DNA of 64,000 nt from Spirodela intermedia (lineage: Eukaryota; Streptophyta; Magnoliopsida; Alismatales; Araceae), in contig LR746266.1 in assembly GCA_902729315.2 (NCBI GenBank), positions 2,614,759 through 2,678,758 of the forward strand. Reading direction: 5' to 3'. The notes beneath the pieces were generated by a model. That model saw only the letters and a list, made by a program, of their open reading frames with translations. It was not told where the DNA came from and made no database searches. Both the position numbers and the translations under genes were made by a program. Shown in pieces: positions 47,218 to 58,149 of this stretch (position 1 is its first letter; each line of letters begins with the position of its first letter).

Positions 47218-48843
47218 TCATAAGTCTTCATTATCATGAGTTAATAATTAGTAAATAATATAGTTTTAGCCTTAACTCATGATAAATAGACTTATATTTG
47301 TGTTAAAGTGTGAAAAGTAATTTTCAGTTAATTAACGTGAATTTTTGGGTAATTATGTGATTTTATACGATTTTTACAGTCTTACTTTTGAAAGAACAAG
47401 AAATAAAAATAAAAATATTTCAAAAAAGGGGGGACCCGCCGGCCAGCCGGGCCCGCAAGCAGGTAGGAAGCACAGTCGGGGAGTAGCCGCGAGCAGGGGC
47501 TCGAGCGGCTTGGCTTGGACCGATAGGGGCACGTGTGCACCACTCTCCTTCCACGTCACCGGTGGCTAGCCGGCTGTGGGGCAAGGAGTGGTCGTACACG
47601 CGAGAGAAGGGACTTTGCTTAGAAAGCTAACATTACTATATATTCGCCCGAAAAATCAGCGCACAACCAATGTGGGACTAAACCCGCGTCACACCTTCCT
47701 CAGAAGAGGCGGGCGACCGGCACGGGTTCGAATCCTCCCAGAGTCAAAATTCATATATTTTTATCTGACTATCGCGACTTTCTTGTAAATCACCGGTGAA
47801 GGATTAAGCAACGAGAATCGCTGGATCATCGGCGAAAATCTCGTCAATGCGATTCGCGGAGCATTACTACTAAAATTGTTGAATGATTCGCGATAAAAGG
47901 ATCGTGAATCCATCGAGTAAATCATCTCCGATTGATCGACTAACAAGCCGTCGTTGCGAAGAGGACGATCCGCCGGGAGATGAGTCGCCACCTCCTGAGA
48001 GCATACTAGATGCGATGAAGAGCCTCCTCTTGCTGCGCGAACCTGAGGATGAAGCTCCCTGACACGCACCCCACCTCCATCCAGCTCCTCTCCGTCGGGT
48101 GACAACTGCCAGAGAGCCGCAAAGTCGCCGTTTTTCCACTCTGCCGAGTGACAGCCACCGGAGATGACTCGACGACCCATTTCATTAATCTCTAGACTTC
48201 ACGAGAAGATCTAGAGATTGCCCACGTCGTCTTTGTCCAAGCAGAGCCTTCGAGGCCGTGGACACTGCACGACGATCCTCCCTAATGCTCAGAATTTTGG
48301 TGCATCGCCGACGCATTGCCGTCGTGACGCTAGAACTCTATTTTCCTGCTTTCAACTTACTTTACGCTTCATTTAATGATAGTTTTTGTGATTTTAATTT
48401 ACTAAAATATACTTTGTTCTATTACGATTCTTCCGGCTTTTATAGATCTTAATTTGATCAATTAAATCATCTATAATTGCTTACGTAAGAATCGCCGAGC
48501 AGAACTCTATTTCTGTCAGATTCACGTTCACCGGGCGTTGATGTCATCCTGATGCCCGCACCCTTATTTCCTTTTTTCGTGAATTTTAAATATATTTCCT
48601 TTTCAATTCTTAGTATAAAATTCATAGAAATAGTAGTTTTTGAGGAAAATTCTGAAAAATTACCAGATATTATATTACATCCCTGTGATCGACTTGGAAA
48701 ATTGCCACTATTTTTGGAAGTTTAATTGAATTATAATTGATATATTTATTTAGAAATACTTCTAAATATCTGAAAATTCGTATTTTCTAGTTTTATAAAT
48801 TTTATATTTATGTGATTTAATATACAATGACTGAGTCACGTCA
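47218..48843 (+). mobile_element. 5' LTR of the non-autonomous element
   Basis: Starts TCATAAGTC (TG mutated to TC) and ends CTGAGTCACGTCA. CTATATATTC near 47635 is a candidate TATA box. GGTTCGAATCC at 47725-47735 matches the Pol III B-box consensus. The antisense frame spans 47761-48180. Confidence 0.93.
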
Positions 48844-48848
48844 AATTT

Positions 48849-48865
48849 TGGCGCTATTGCCGAGG
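48849..48865 (+). other. Primer-binding site of the non-autonomous element
   Basis: TGGCGCTATTGCCGAGG five bases after the LTR. It complements the 3' end of a tRNA (TGG pairs with CCA), most likely tRNA-Asp as in Athila-like elements; the tRNA identity is inferred. Confidence 0.8.
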
Positions 48866-49056
48866 ATGTATTGCATAATATTTAATACTTTTCTATTTTT
48901 CTCTTTGAGTACACAAAAAAATTTAACTCTTGTTTTATTTTCTTTTTGCCGATTTCTTTTTTAGAAAAAGGGAACGAAAAAAAGTAAGGCAAGGAATGGA
49001 GCATACTGAAGGAGGGTAACAATTACTAAATTTTTCCCTCAAATTTATTGATTTTT

Positions 49057-50172
49057 ATGCATGGTAGAAGATCTTTGCATCCAAGGCTAGAAAATCCTTT
49101 CATTATTTCATTCAAAAATAAAAATCCGAAAGAAAAATTAATTTTGATAGATCCTGAGGGAAGTACAGGTCAAACTGAGAACAATCCTATGGCCATGAAA
49201 AATCATTATATCCCATATTCATTTCAAAGAGCATCCAATATTAGAGTCCCATTAGCACCCAATGTTAAATTCGAAGTAAATCTAGGAATTTTTCAAATGC
49301 TCCCTAATTTTCATGGATTTCCTTTAGAGGAACCTCATCAGCACTTAGAAAAATTTCATATAGTCTGTGATTTAGTTAATCTCCCTCAAGTTACACCAAA
49401 AATTATTAAGATGAAATTATTCCCTCATACACTTAGGGACAAAGCTAGTCATTGGCTATCCACATTAAATAGAGAATTAACTAGTTGGAAAGACATAGAA
49501 CAGGCCTTGCTTCGAAAATTTTATCCCTTAGGAAAAACTCAAAATATGAGAAAACATATATGGAGTTTTTCTCAAAGACCAGGAGAAACTTTGCATGAGA
49601 CATGGGAAAAATTCAAAGATTTACTTAGGAAGTGTCTTCATCATGCTATACCCAAGTGGCAGCTCAATAGAATTTTTTATGATAGATTATTAGAACAACA
49701 TAGAAATATGATTGATTCTATATGTGGAGGAACTTTTATGGAGAAAACTCTTGATGAGATTTACAGTCTTTATGAGAATTTAAGTGAAAATTCTAGAGAT
49801 CAAGCCTCTTTTGAATTATATGACAGGGATAAGAAGAGAGGAATTTATGAATTGCATCATGATGATGATTCTAAACTTAGAAATGAAGTTAATCAAATTA
49901 ATCAAAGATTAGAAAAACTTGATTTACTTATTGACAATATTAGAAAGCCTCTTAACCCTCAATTTAATTCAAATAGTACACGTCCTATGTATGGTGAAAA
50001 TGATCATTTCGAATTTCAATATCATCCTAGGCAAAAACAAGTGCAAGTACCGCACGATTTTAGTAAAAATGGGGAATATTTTTCTAATTCTTATAATCAT
50101 AATTGGGGGAATAATTTTTCGTGGAGAAACCCAAATAATATTCAAGATCCAGAAGCATTTAGATCTAATTAA
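49057..50172 (+). CDS. Gag of the non-autonomous element
   Basis: From the first ATG (MHGRRSLHPRLENP) the frame gives about 371 residues. Residues ~70-240 resemble the plant retrotransposon Gag domain, including NFHGFPLEEPHQHLEKF, SHWLSTLNRELTSWKD and LNRIFYDRLLEQ. No CCHC zinc knuckle is seen. After the stop at 50170 the Gag reading continues with Met/Gln-rich repeats (MMQQ, about 50250-50340) broken by further stops. It would form the particle that packages the RNA. The frame is the best preserved of the three gag copies in the window. Confidence 0.9.
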   Translation: MHGRRSLHPRLENPFIISFKNKNPKEKLILIDPEGSTGQTENNPMAMKNHYIPYSFQRASNIRVPLAPNVKFEVNLGIFQMLPNFHGFPLEEPHQHLEKFHIVCDLVNLPQVTPKIIKMKLFPHTLRDKASHWLSTLNRELTSWKDIEQALLRKFYPLGKTQNMRKHIWSFSQRPGETLHETWEKFKDLLRKCLHHAIPKWQLNRIFYDRLLEQHRNMIDSICGGTFMEKTLDEIYSLYENLSENSRDQASFELYDRDKKRGIYELHHDDDSKLRNEVNQINQRLEKLDLLIDNIRKPLNPQFNSNSTRPMYGENDHFEFQYHPRQKQVQVPHDFSKNGEYFSNSYNHNWGNNFSWRNPNNIQDPEAFRSN

Positions 50173-50493
50173 AACTCTGAATTTCATCCAAAACAAGAAA
50201 ACAGATTTCAAAACAATTAGCCCTCTCAAACCCATTATGATACTATAGAAATGATGCAGCAAATGAGCCAAATGATGCAACAAATTATAAGTCAAATGAT
50301 GCAACAAACTATGAATCAAATGATGCTGCACCAGAAACAAATTATAGAGGCTCTTGGGAATAAGAGAGAAGAGGGACAGCCACCTAGTTAGCCCATAGAA
50401 AATTCAGGAAACTATCCAACAGTAGGATTTCAGCAAAGAGAGTGTAGCTAGATAAATTTAGAAAAAAACCCATGAAATGAAAATGTTAGGACA

Positions 50494-51387
50494 GTGAATA
50501 CATTGATTGAGAATATTTTACCTGATCTTTATTTTCAATTATTAGAAGAAATTGATGATCCATTAGAAGTAAATGAGAATATTAAAGCTGAAAATATAGT
50601 AGCAGAAAATTTGAATAAAATCATTTATTGCTCACAATTGATGAATGAATATAGTGAGGATGATGGGGAGAAAGAGCCCTTAGATGAAGAAACAGCAGCT
50701 GATCATGGAAAAATGATCCAAATTTTAGTAGAAGGGAGTAAGGACAGAAATGAAGAAAAACGTATTTTAGGTGAGGAAAAATTAGTTGATTTGGGAGATG
50801 TAGGAGACGAAATTAATGAATCTAATCATAATTTTACAGCCATGGATGTTGATTGTGAAGATGATGATGTATATAATATACCAAAATTAAAAGATAGCTC
50901 TTGGGAAGATGAAGAATTTGATGAGTTGAGAAACGAAAAGCAAGAAAAAGAGTTGATTCAACTAATGGGGAGAAACAAAAATAATGGATATCAATATAGA
51001 GATAATTTTGGAGGAGAAAATTTGAATTTTACTGAATTCATTAGATCTGAGATTAAAGAAGACAATCGTTCCATCCTTCAAAACCCACAACCCATTAGAA
51101 TTATTTCTAAGCTTGAAATATTTCACTCCTCGCAAATTGAACAAATATGTATGGAAGATAAAATGGAGCAGGGGAAGATTATGCAGATAAAAGAAGACAT
51201 TAAGAAATAGATGAATGGAAGAATTAGAGATATCAATTTAGATGAAAAAATTCTAGATTGGGCAAGAGCTAATATGAAAATTATATGGCCTGCTCACATT
51301 TTATGGTCTATTAATAGAAAGTATTTATTAATGAATGAGAGCCTTACAAAACAAGATAGAAATAAGGAAAGATTCTTTTCAAAATGA
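50494..51387 (+). CDS. Gag tail joined to acidic protein of unknown function
   Basis: The frame opens with RTVNTL...ILPD, which matches the Gag tail of the autonomous relative. It then diverges, where protease should start, into an acidic stretch (EDDGEKEPLDEE, DVDCEDDDVYNIPKL, SSWEDEEFDEL). It is open for 238 codons to 51210 (TAG) and continues in the same frame for 58 codons (MNGRIRDINLDEKILDW ... RFFSK) to 51387. No ATG start is evident; it probably reads through from Gag. I recognise no domain, and nothing like it occurs in the autonomous element. It may be captured sequence or an accessory protein. Confidence 0.6.
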
Positions 51388-51559
51388 AAATATTATTTTT
51401 GGGAAAATTTTGTTAATTTCCATTTTGTTTTGGCTGAAAGTATGTCAAGGTATATATATGAAGTATATGAATTTATGCTAAATCTGAAAAAGAATATCAT
51501 GAAACTTACCTTGGGGTACAAATATATTTTGATGGCCATAGATCATCTTATATGATCTA

Positions 51560-53158
51560 AGAGCTGTCCAGCTGGAGACATTAAATGCAGCGCTGCATGG
51601 GAGGCAACCCATGGTTTTTATTTCATTCTGTTTGATTTATTTATTTTTTAACTCTGTTTTTCCTTAGAATTTCACAGTACCTGTTTCTGTATTTGTTTTT
51701 TGAAAAAGTGCAAGAGGAGGAGTGTAAGATGAAGTGGAAAATTAAAAACGAGGTTGAGGTGATGCCTTTCTGAGCTTCATCATTTATGAAAATATTTTTA
51801 ATGCTTAACTTTGCAGATATGCATGCTTCACTTGAAAATTATATTTTCTGCATATTCTGTTTCGATTTTTCTGTGTCATTGTGGACAATGTCATTTTTAA
51901 GTTGGGGGGTGAAGTATTCATTATTAATTTATGCTGTAGGACGATTAAGAACATGTGTTTGTATTTTATTCAACTTAGAACAGCAACTAAAAAAATAAAA
52001 ATAAAATAAAATTCAGAAAAACTGCAACATCTATTTTCTGGTTTTATGTCAGGAACAACAGACTGTCAAAAATAGTAGACAAAAAAATAGCCCGAAATTT
52101 GAAATTCTAGAAACCCTTTTTTCACATTTCAATCCCCTAGATATATATTACTGAAATTCGAAATTACAGCTATAAAAAGGATAGTTTTGATTTATTTTTG
52201 ACAAATTTATTGTGCTAAAAATAGAACTGAAAATAGAAAACAGAACTCTCAGAACTATCTAATTTACAAATTTCTTACATCATATTGCATGCATGAAAAA
52301 TTAAATCAATTAGATTGATTGATACCAAATAGATACTAGGAAGATTATTATTGAGTCAAAAGAATGATCTAGTAGCATGAAATGTTGGAATACTCTTTGG
52401 ATACATGATAGATAACATGGATTTGATTTTACTAATTTTCACTTCATGATCTTGATGGATAGTATTTACTTGATGTGAAAATTTGATTGATCATTTGAGT
52501 TTAATGGAGATTTTTGCACCTTGATCTATAGGACTTGTGAGGAGAAATCACTTATTTCAAAAAAAAAAAAAAAAAGAGAGAGCAATGTGAAAAATCTAGA
52601 AACAAAGAGTACACATGGAGGGTGTGAGACATCATTCTCATTGTCGAAAATCGTGTATAGAAAAATACTTGCTGAAAAATAAGTGGATAAAGTGAAAGCC
52701 CTGAAAATGAAGAGTACACATGGAGGATGTGAGACATCATTCTTATTGTTGAAATTTGTCTACAAGAAAAGCTACTTATCCACTATATTAAAATAAAAAA
52801 AAATAAAAAAAAGGAAGAAATATAGTGCAAACTTCAAAAATCAAGCCATAGAAAAAGGGAAATGTAGGATCAATATTATTCTTGGATGAGTATTGATAAT
52901 TGAAACATCTTGTAAATACATCTATGAGTGAAGAAGTGATAAAGATGTGAATAGAAGAAGTGAAGTCTAGATTGTTATTCCAAGGAGTGTTTAAACATTT
53001 AAGTGATTGACATCATTCTTAAATACTTGATATAAGAATCCAAAGTGTTTAAAGGTGCATCATTTCTAATTGTATTTTTTTTCTGTATTGAAATATGATG
53101 TTTGAGATTTGTAAAATTTTATTTTCATAATTCCATTACTAAGGGACTAACAATGATT
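51560..53158 (+). other. 3' non-coding region of the non-autonomous element
   Basis: Similarity to the autonomous element resumes at GTCCAGCTGGAGACATTAAA and the GGGAGGCAACCCATGG palindrome-like stretch. It includes two ~110-bp tandem units at about 52594-52780 and a poly-A run at 52558-52575. Confidence 0.8.
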
Positions 53159-53172
53159 TAAGTTGGGGGGTG
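53159..53172 (+). other. Polypurine tract of the non-autonomous element
   Basis: AAGTTGGGGGGTG immediately before TGATAAG of the 3' LTR. Confidence 0.85.
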
Positions 53173-54798
53173 TGATAAGTCTTCATTATCATGAGTTAAT
53201 AATTAGTAAATAATATAGTTTTAGCCTTAACTCATGATAAATAGACTTATATTTGTGTTAAAGTGTGAAAAGTAATTTTTAGTTAATTAACGTGAATTTT
53301 TGGGTAATTATGTGATTTTATACGATTTTTACAATCTTACTTTTGAAAGAACAAAAAATAAAAATAAAAATATTGCAAAAAAGGGGGGACCCGCCAGCCA
53401 GCCGGGCCTGCAAGCGGGTCGGAAGCACAGTCGGGGAGTAGCCGCAAGTAGGGGCTCGAGCGGCTTAGCTTGGACTGATAGGAGCATGTATGCGCCACTC
53501 CCCTTCCATGTCACCGGTGGCCAGCCGGCTGTGGGGAAGGAGTGGTCGTACACACGAGAGAAGGGACTTTGCTTAGAAAGCTAACATTACTTTATATTCG
53601 CCCGAAAAATCAGCACACAACCAATGTGGGACTAAACCCGCGTCACACCTTCCTCAGAAGAGGCGGGCGACCTACGTGGGTTCGAATCCTCCTAGAGTCA
53701 AAATTCATATATTTTTATCTGACTATCACGACTTTCCTGCAAATCACCAGTGAAGGATTAAGCAACGAGAATCGCTGGATCATCGGCAAAAATCTCATCA
53801 ACACGATTCGCAGAGCATTGCTACTAAAATTGTTGAACGATTCGCGATAAAAGGATCGCGAATCCATCGAGTAAATCATCTCCGATTGATCGACGAACAA
53901 GCCGTCATCGAGAAGAAGACGATTCACCGGGAGACGAGTCGCCACCTCCTGAGGGCGTACCAGATGCGATGAAGAGCCTCCTCTTGCTGCGCGGACCTGA
54001 GGATGAAGCTCCCTAACATGTGCCCCACCTCCATCCAGCTCCTCTCCGTCGGGTGACAGCCGCTAGAGAGCCGCAAAGTCGCCGTTTTTCTGCTCCGCCA
54101 AGTGACAGCCATTGGAGATGACTCGACGACCCATTTCATTAATCTCTAGACTTCGCGAGAAGAGCTAGAGATTGCCCATGTCATCTTTGTCCAAGCAGAG
54201 CCTTCGAGGCCATGGACACTATACGACGATCCTCCCGAACGCTCAAGATTCCGGTGCATCGCCGACGCATTGCCGTCGCAATGCCGAAACTCTATTTTCT
54301 TACTTTCAACTTACTTTACGCTTCATTTAATGATAGTTTTTGTGATTTTAATTTACCAAAATATACTTTGTTCTATTACGATTCTTCCGGCTTTTATAGA
54401 TCTTAATTTGATCAATTAAATCGTCTGTAATCGCTTAAGTAAAAATCGTCGAGCGGAACTCTGTTTCCGCCCGATTCACGTTTGCCAGGCGTTGACGTCA
54501 TCCTGATGCTCGCACCCTTATTTCCTTTTTTCGTGAATTTTAAATATATTTCATTTTCAATTCTTAGTATAAAATTCATAGAAAATAGTAGTTTTTGAGG
54601 AAAATTCTGAATAATTACCAGATATTATATTACATCCCTATGATTGACTTGGAAAATTACTGCTATTTTTGGAAGTTTTATTGAATTATAATTGATATAT
54701 TTATTCATAAATACTTCTAAATATCTGAAAATTCGTATTTTCTAGTTTTATAAATTTTATATTTACGTGATTTAATATACAACGACTAAGTCACATCA
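53173..54798 (+). mobile_element. 3' LTR of the non-autonomous element
   Basis: 1626 bp with intact TG and CA ends. It starts with the inverted pair TTATCATGAGTTAA (53186-53199) and TTAACTCATGATAA (53227-53240). The antisense frame is broken into 53715-53945 and other pieces. Confidence 0.93.
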
Positions 54799-54803
54799 AT
54801 TTT

Positions 54804-56323
54804 GTTTTGGTTTGTCAACATTTTCTTTTTCTTCTAATGTTTGGGGATAAGGATCAGGTAAGATCTTACCACTCCTTAATGCATTCACTGTCCTAATATT
54901 TTCATTTCGTGGGTTTTTTCCTAGATTCATGCTACTAGACTCCCTTTGCTGAAATCCTATTGTTGAGCGGTTCCCTAGATTTTCTATGGGCTGACTAGGT
55001 AGCTGTCCCTCTTCTCTCTTATTCCCAAGAGCCTCTATAATTTGTTTCTGGTGCAGCATCATTTGATTCATAGTTTGTTGCATCATTTAGCTCATTTGCT
55101 GCATCATTTTCATAGCATCAGGTTGGATTTGAGAGGGCTGATTTTTCTAAAATCTATTTTCTTGTTTTGGACGAAATTTAGAGTTTGAATTGGGTCTAAG
55201 TGCTTCTGGATTTTGAATATTATTTGGGTTTCCCCTTGAAAAATTATTCCTCCAATTAAGATTATAAGAATTTGAAAAAGGTTCCCTATTTCTATTAAAA
55301 TCGTGAGCTACTTGCACTTGCTCTTGCATAGGGTGAAATGATTGATCTAAATTATAACATTGAAATTCAGAATAATCATTTTCACCATACATAGGACATG
55401 TACTACTCAAATTAAGTCGATGGTTAAAAGGCTTTCTAATATTGTCAATAAGTAAATCAATTTTTTTTAATCTTTGATTAATCTGATTAACTTCATTTCT
55501 AAGTTTAGAATCATCATCATGATGCAATTCATAAATTCCTCTCTTCTTATCCCTGTCATATAATTCAAAAGAGACTTGATCTCTAGAATTTTCACTTAAA
55601 TTCTCATAAAGATTGTAAATCTCATCTAGAGTTTTCTCCATAAAAGCTCCTCCACATATAGAATCAACCATATTTCTATGTTGTTCTAATAATCCATCAT
55701 AAAAAATTCTATTGAGCTGCCACTTGGGTATAGCATGATGAGGTCACTTTCTAAGTAAATCTTTGAATTTTTCCCATGTCTCATGCAAAGTTTCTCCTAG
55801 GCTTTGAGAAAAACTCCATCTATGTTTTTCTCATATTTTGAATTTTTCCTAAGGGATAAAATTTTCGAAGAAAGGCCTGTTCTATATCTTTCCAACTAGT
55901 TAATTCTCTATCTAATGTGGATAGTCAATGACTAGTTTTGTCCCTAAGTGTATGAGGGAATAATTTCATCTTAATAATTTCCGGTGTAACTTGAGGGAGA
56001 TTAACTAAATCACAGACCATATGAACTTTTTCTAAGTGCTGATGAGGTTCCTCTAAAGGCAATTCATGAAAATTAGGGAGCATTTGAAAAATTCCTGGAT
56101 TTATTTCGAATTTAACAGTGGGTGCTAATGAGACTCTAATATTGGATGCTCTTTGAAATGAATCAGGGATATAATGATTTTTCATGGCCATAGGATTGTT
56201 CTCAATTTGACCTGTACTTCCTTCAGGATCCATCAAAATTAATTTTTCTTTTGGATTTTTATTTTTGAATGAAATAATGAAAAGATTTTCTAGCCTTGGA
56301 TGCAAGGATCTTCTACCATGCAT
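54804..56323 (-). pseudogene. Gag of the autonomous element
   Basis: From the ATG at 56323 (MHGRRSLHPRLENL) it aligns with the gag at 49057-50172. It is broken by a stop and shifts between 55925 and 55671 and another stop near 55140. The tail (ENIRTVNALRSGKILPDPYP) leads to the nested insertion, beyond which the protease region continues at 47212. Confidence 0.88.
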
Positions 56324-56512
56324 AAAAATCAATAAATTTGAGGAAAAAAGTTTGTAATTGTTACCCTCTTTCAGGATTCTTCAGTCCTTGCCTTGCTTCT
56401 TTTCGTTCCCTTTTTCTAAAAAAAATCGGCAAAAAGAAAATAAAACAAGAGTTAAATTTTTTTGTGTACTCTAAGAGAAAAATAGAAAAATACTAAATAT
56501 TATGCAATACAT

Positions 56513-56529
56513 CCCCAGCAATGGCACCA
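56513..56529 (-). other. Primer-binding site of the autonomous element
   Basis: Minus-strand TGGTGCCATTGCTGGGG, five bases inside the 5' LTR; same type as in the nested element with a few substitutions. Confidence 0.8.
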
Positions 56530-56534
56530 AAATT

Positions 56535-58149
56535 TGACATAACTCAGTCGTTGTGTATTAAATCATGCAAGTTTAAAATTTATAAAACTAGAAAATATGA
56601 ATTTTTCGTTATTTAGAAGTATTTCTGAATAAATATATCAATTCTAATTCAATAAAACTTCTAAAAGTAATGGTAATTTCCCAAGTCGATCACAGGGATG
56701 TAATATAATATCTGGTAATTATTCAGATTTTTTCCCAATGAATACGATTTTCTATGAATTTTAAACTAGGAAATGAAAAGGAAATATATTTAAAATTCAC
56801 AAAAAAGGGAAATAAGGGTGCAAACATCAGGATGACGTCAGCGCCTAGCGAACGCAAATCGAGCAGAAATAGAGTTCCACCCAGCGATTCTTATGTAAGT
56901 GATTACAGATGATTTAATTAATCAAATTAAGATCTATAAAAGCCGGAAGAATCGTAATAGAACAAAGTATATTTTGATAAATTAAAAACACAAAAATTAT
57001 CACTAAATGATGCGTAAAGTAAATTGAAAGCAGGAAAATAGAGTTCCGGCGTCGCGACGGCGATGCGTCGGCGATGCACCGGAATCCTAGGCATTTGGGA
57101 GGATCGTCGTGTAGTGTCCACAGCCTCGAAGGCTCTCCTTGGACAAAGACGACGTGGCCAATCTTTAGATCTCCTTGCGAAGTCTAGAGATCAATGAAGT
57201 GGGTCGTCGAATCGTCTCCGGCGGCTGTCACCCGGCGGAGCGGAAAAATGGCGACTTTGCGGCTCTCTGGCAGTTGTCACCTGACAGAGATAAGCTAGAT
57301 GGAGGTGGGGCACGTGTCAGGGAGTTTTATCCTCAGGTCCGCGCAACAAGAGGAGTCTCTTCATCGCATCTGGTACACTCTCAGGAGGTGGCGACTCGTC
57401 TCCCGGCAGATCGTCCTCTTCCCGACGACGGCTTGTTCGTCGATCAATCGGAGATGATTTACTCGATGGATTCACAATCCTTTTATCGTGAATTGTTCAG
57501 CAATTTTAGTAGCAATGCTCCGCGAATCGCGTTGACGAGATTTTCGCTAATGATCCAGCGATTCTCATTGCTTAATCCTTCACCAGCGATCTACAGGAAA
57601 GTCGCAATAATTAGATAAAAATATATGACTTTTGACTCTGGGAGGATTCGAACCCGTGCCGGTCACCCGCCTCTTCTGAGGAAGGTGGAGTTTAGTCCCA
57701 CATCGATTGTGTGCCGATTTTTCGGACAAATATATAGTAATGTTAGATTTCTAAGCATAGTCCCTTCTCTCGCGTGTACGACCACTCGTTGCCCCACAAC
57801 CGGCTGGCCACTGGTGACGTGGAAGGGGAGTGGCACACACGTGCCCCTATCGGTCCAAGCCGCTCAAGCCCCTGCTCGCGGCTACTCCCTGACTGAGCTT
57901 CTGACCTGCTTGGGGGCCTGATAGGTCCCCCCATTTTGTAATATTTTTATTTTTATTTCTTGTTCTTTATTTATCTCAAAAGTAAGATTGTAAAAATCTT
58001 ATAAAATCACATAATTACCCAAAAATTCACGTTAATCAATTGAAAACCACTTTTCACACTTTAACACAAATATAAGTCTATTTATCATGAGTTAAGGCTA
58101 AAACTATATTATTCACTAATTATTAACTCATGATAATGAAGACTTATCA
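56535..58149 (-). mobile_element. 5' LTR of the autonomous element
   Basis: 1615 bp; starts TGATAAGTCTTCATTATC on the minus strand and ends CTGAGTTATGTCA next to the primer-binding site. It holds the other complete 147-codon antisense frame. Confidence 0.92.
57175..57618 (+). other. Antisense open frame within family 1 LTR (147 codons)
   Basis: Begins MRSLEINEVGRRIVSGGC and ends KVAIIR, full length as at 12571-13014. The two differ at about one residue in six yet both stay open. Function unknown; see the entry at 12571. Confidence 0.3.

Larger units (their letters stand above)
47218..54798 (+). mobile_element. Non-autonomous family 1 retrotransposon, pol replaced (TSD ATTTT)
   Basis: A 7581-bp element with LTRs of 1626 bp each, primer-binding site, gag, an unrelated acidic reading frame, a shared 3' region and a polypurine tract. 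It has no protease, RT or integrase. The flanks ATTTT (47213-47217 and 54799-54803) are an exact TSD. It lies inside, and opposite to, a pol-bearing relative. By eye about 18 differences occur in the first ~330 bp of the two LTRs, so the insertion is not very recent. It presumably borrowed enzymes from autonomous relatives. Confidence 0.93.
40301..58149 (-). mobile_element. Decayed autonomous Ty3/gypsy element (Athila/Tat-like), split by a nested element
   Basis: On the minus strand the order is 5' LTR (56535-58149), primer-binding site, gag, protease, RT/RNase H, integrase, 1.6-kb 3' region, polypurine tract, 3' LTR (40301-41921). The gag-to-protease region is interrupted by the plus-strand element 47218-54798. 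Without it the element is about 10.3 kb. No envelope-like frame is seen. Stops and frameshifts in every domain mean it cannot encode active proteins now. The flanking 5 bp do not match (CGTAC on one side, ATCGT on the other). Confidence 0.92.

Noticed and set aside
47715-47745. tRNA gene suggested by the GGTTCGAATCC motif
   Set aside because: No A box, anticodon arm or complete cloverleaf is visible in any LTR copy; only a B-box-like stretch is present.
51211-51387. Possible envelope-like gene in the nested element
   Set aside because: The frame is short, has no signal peptide or transmembrane segment, and simply continues the acidic frame after a TAG.
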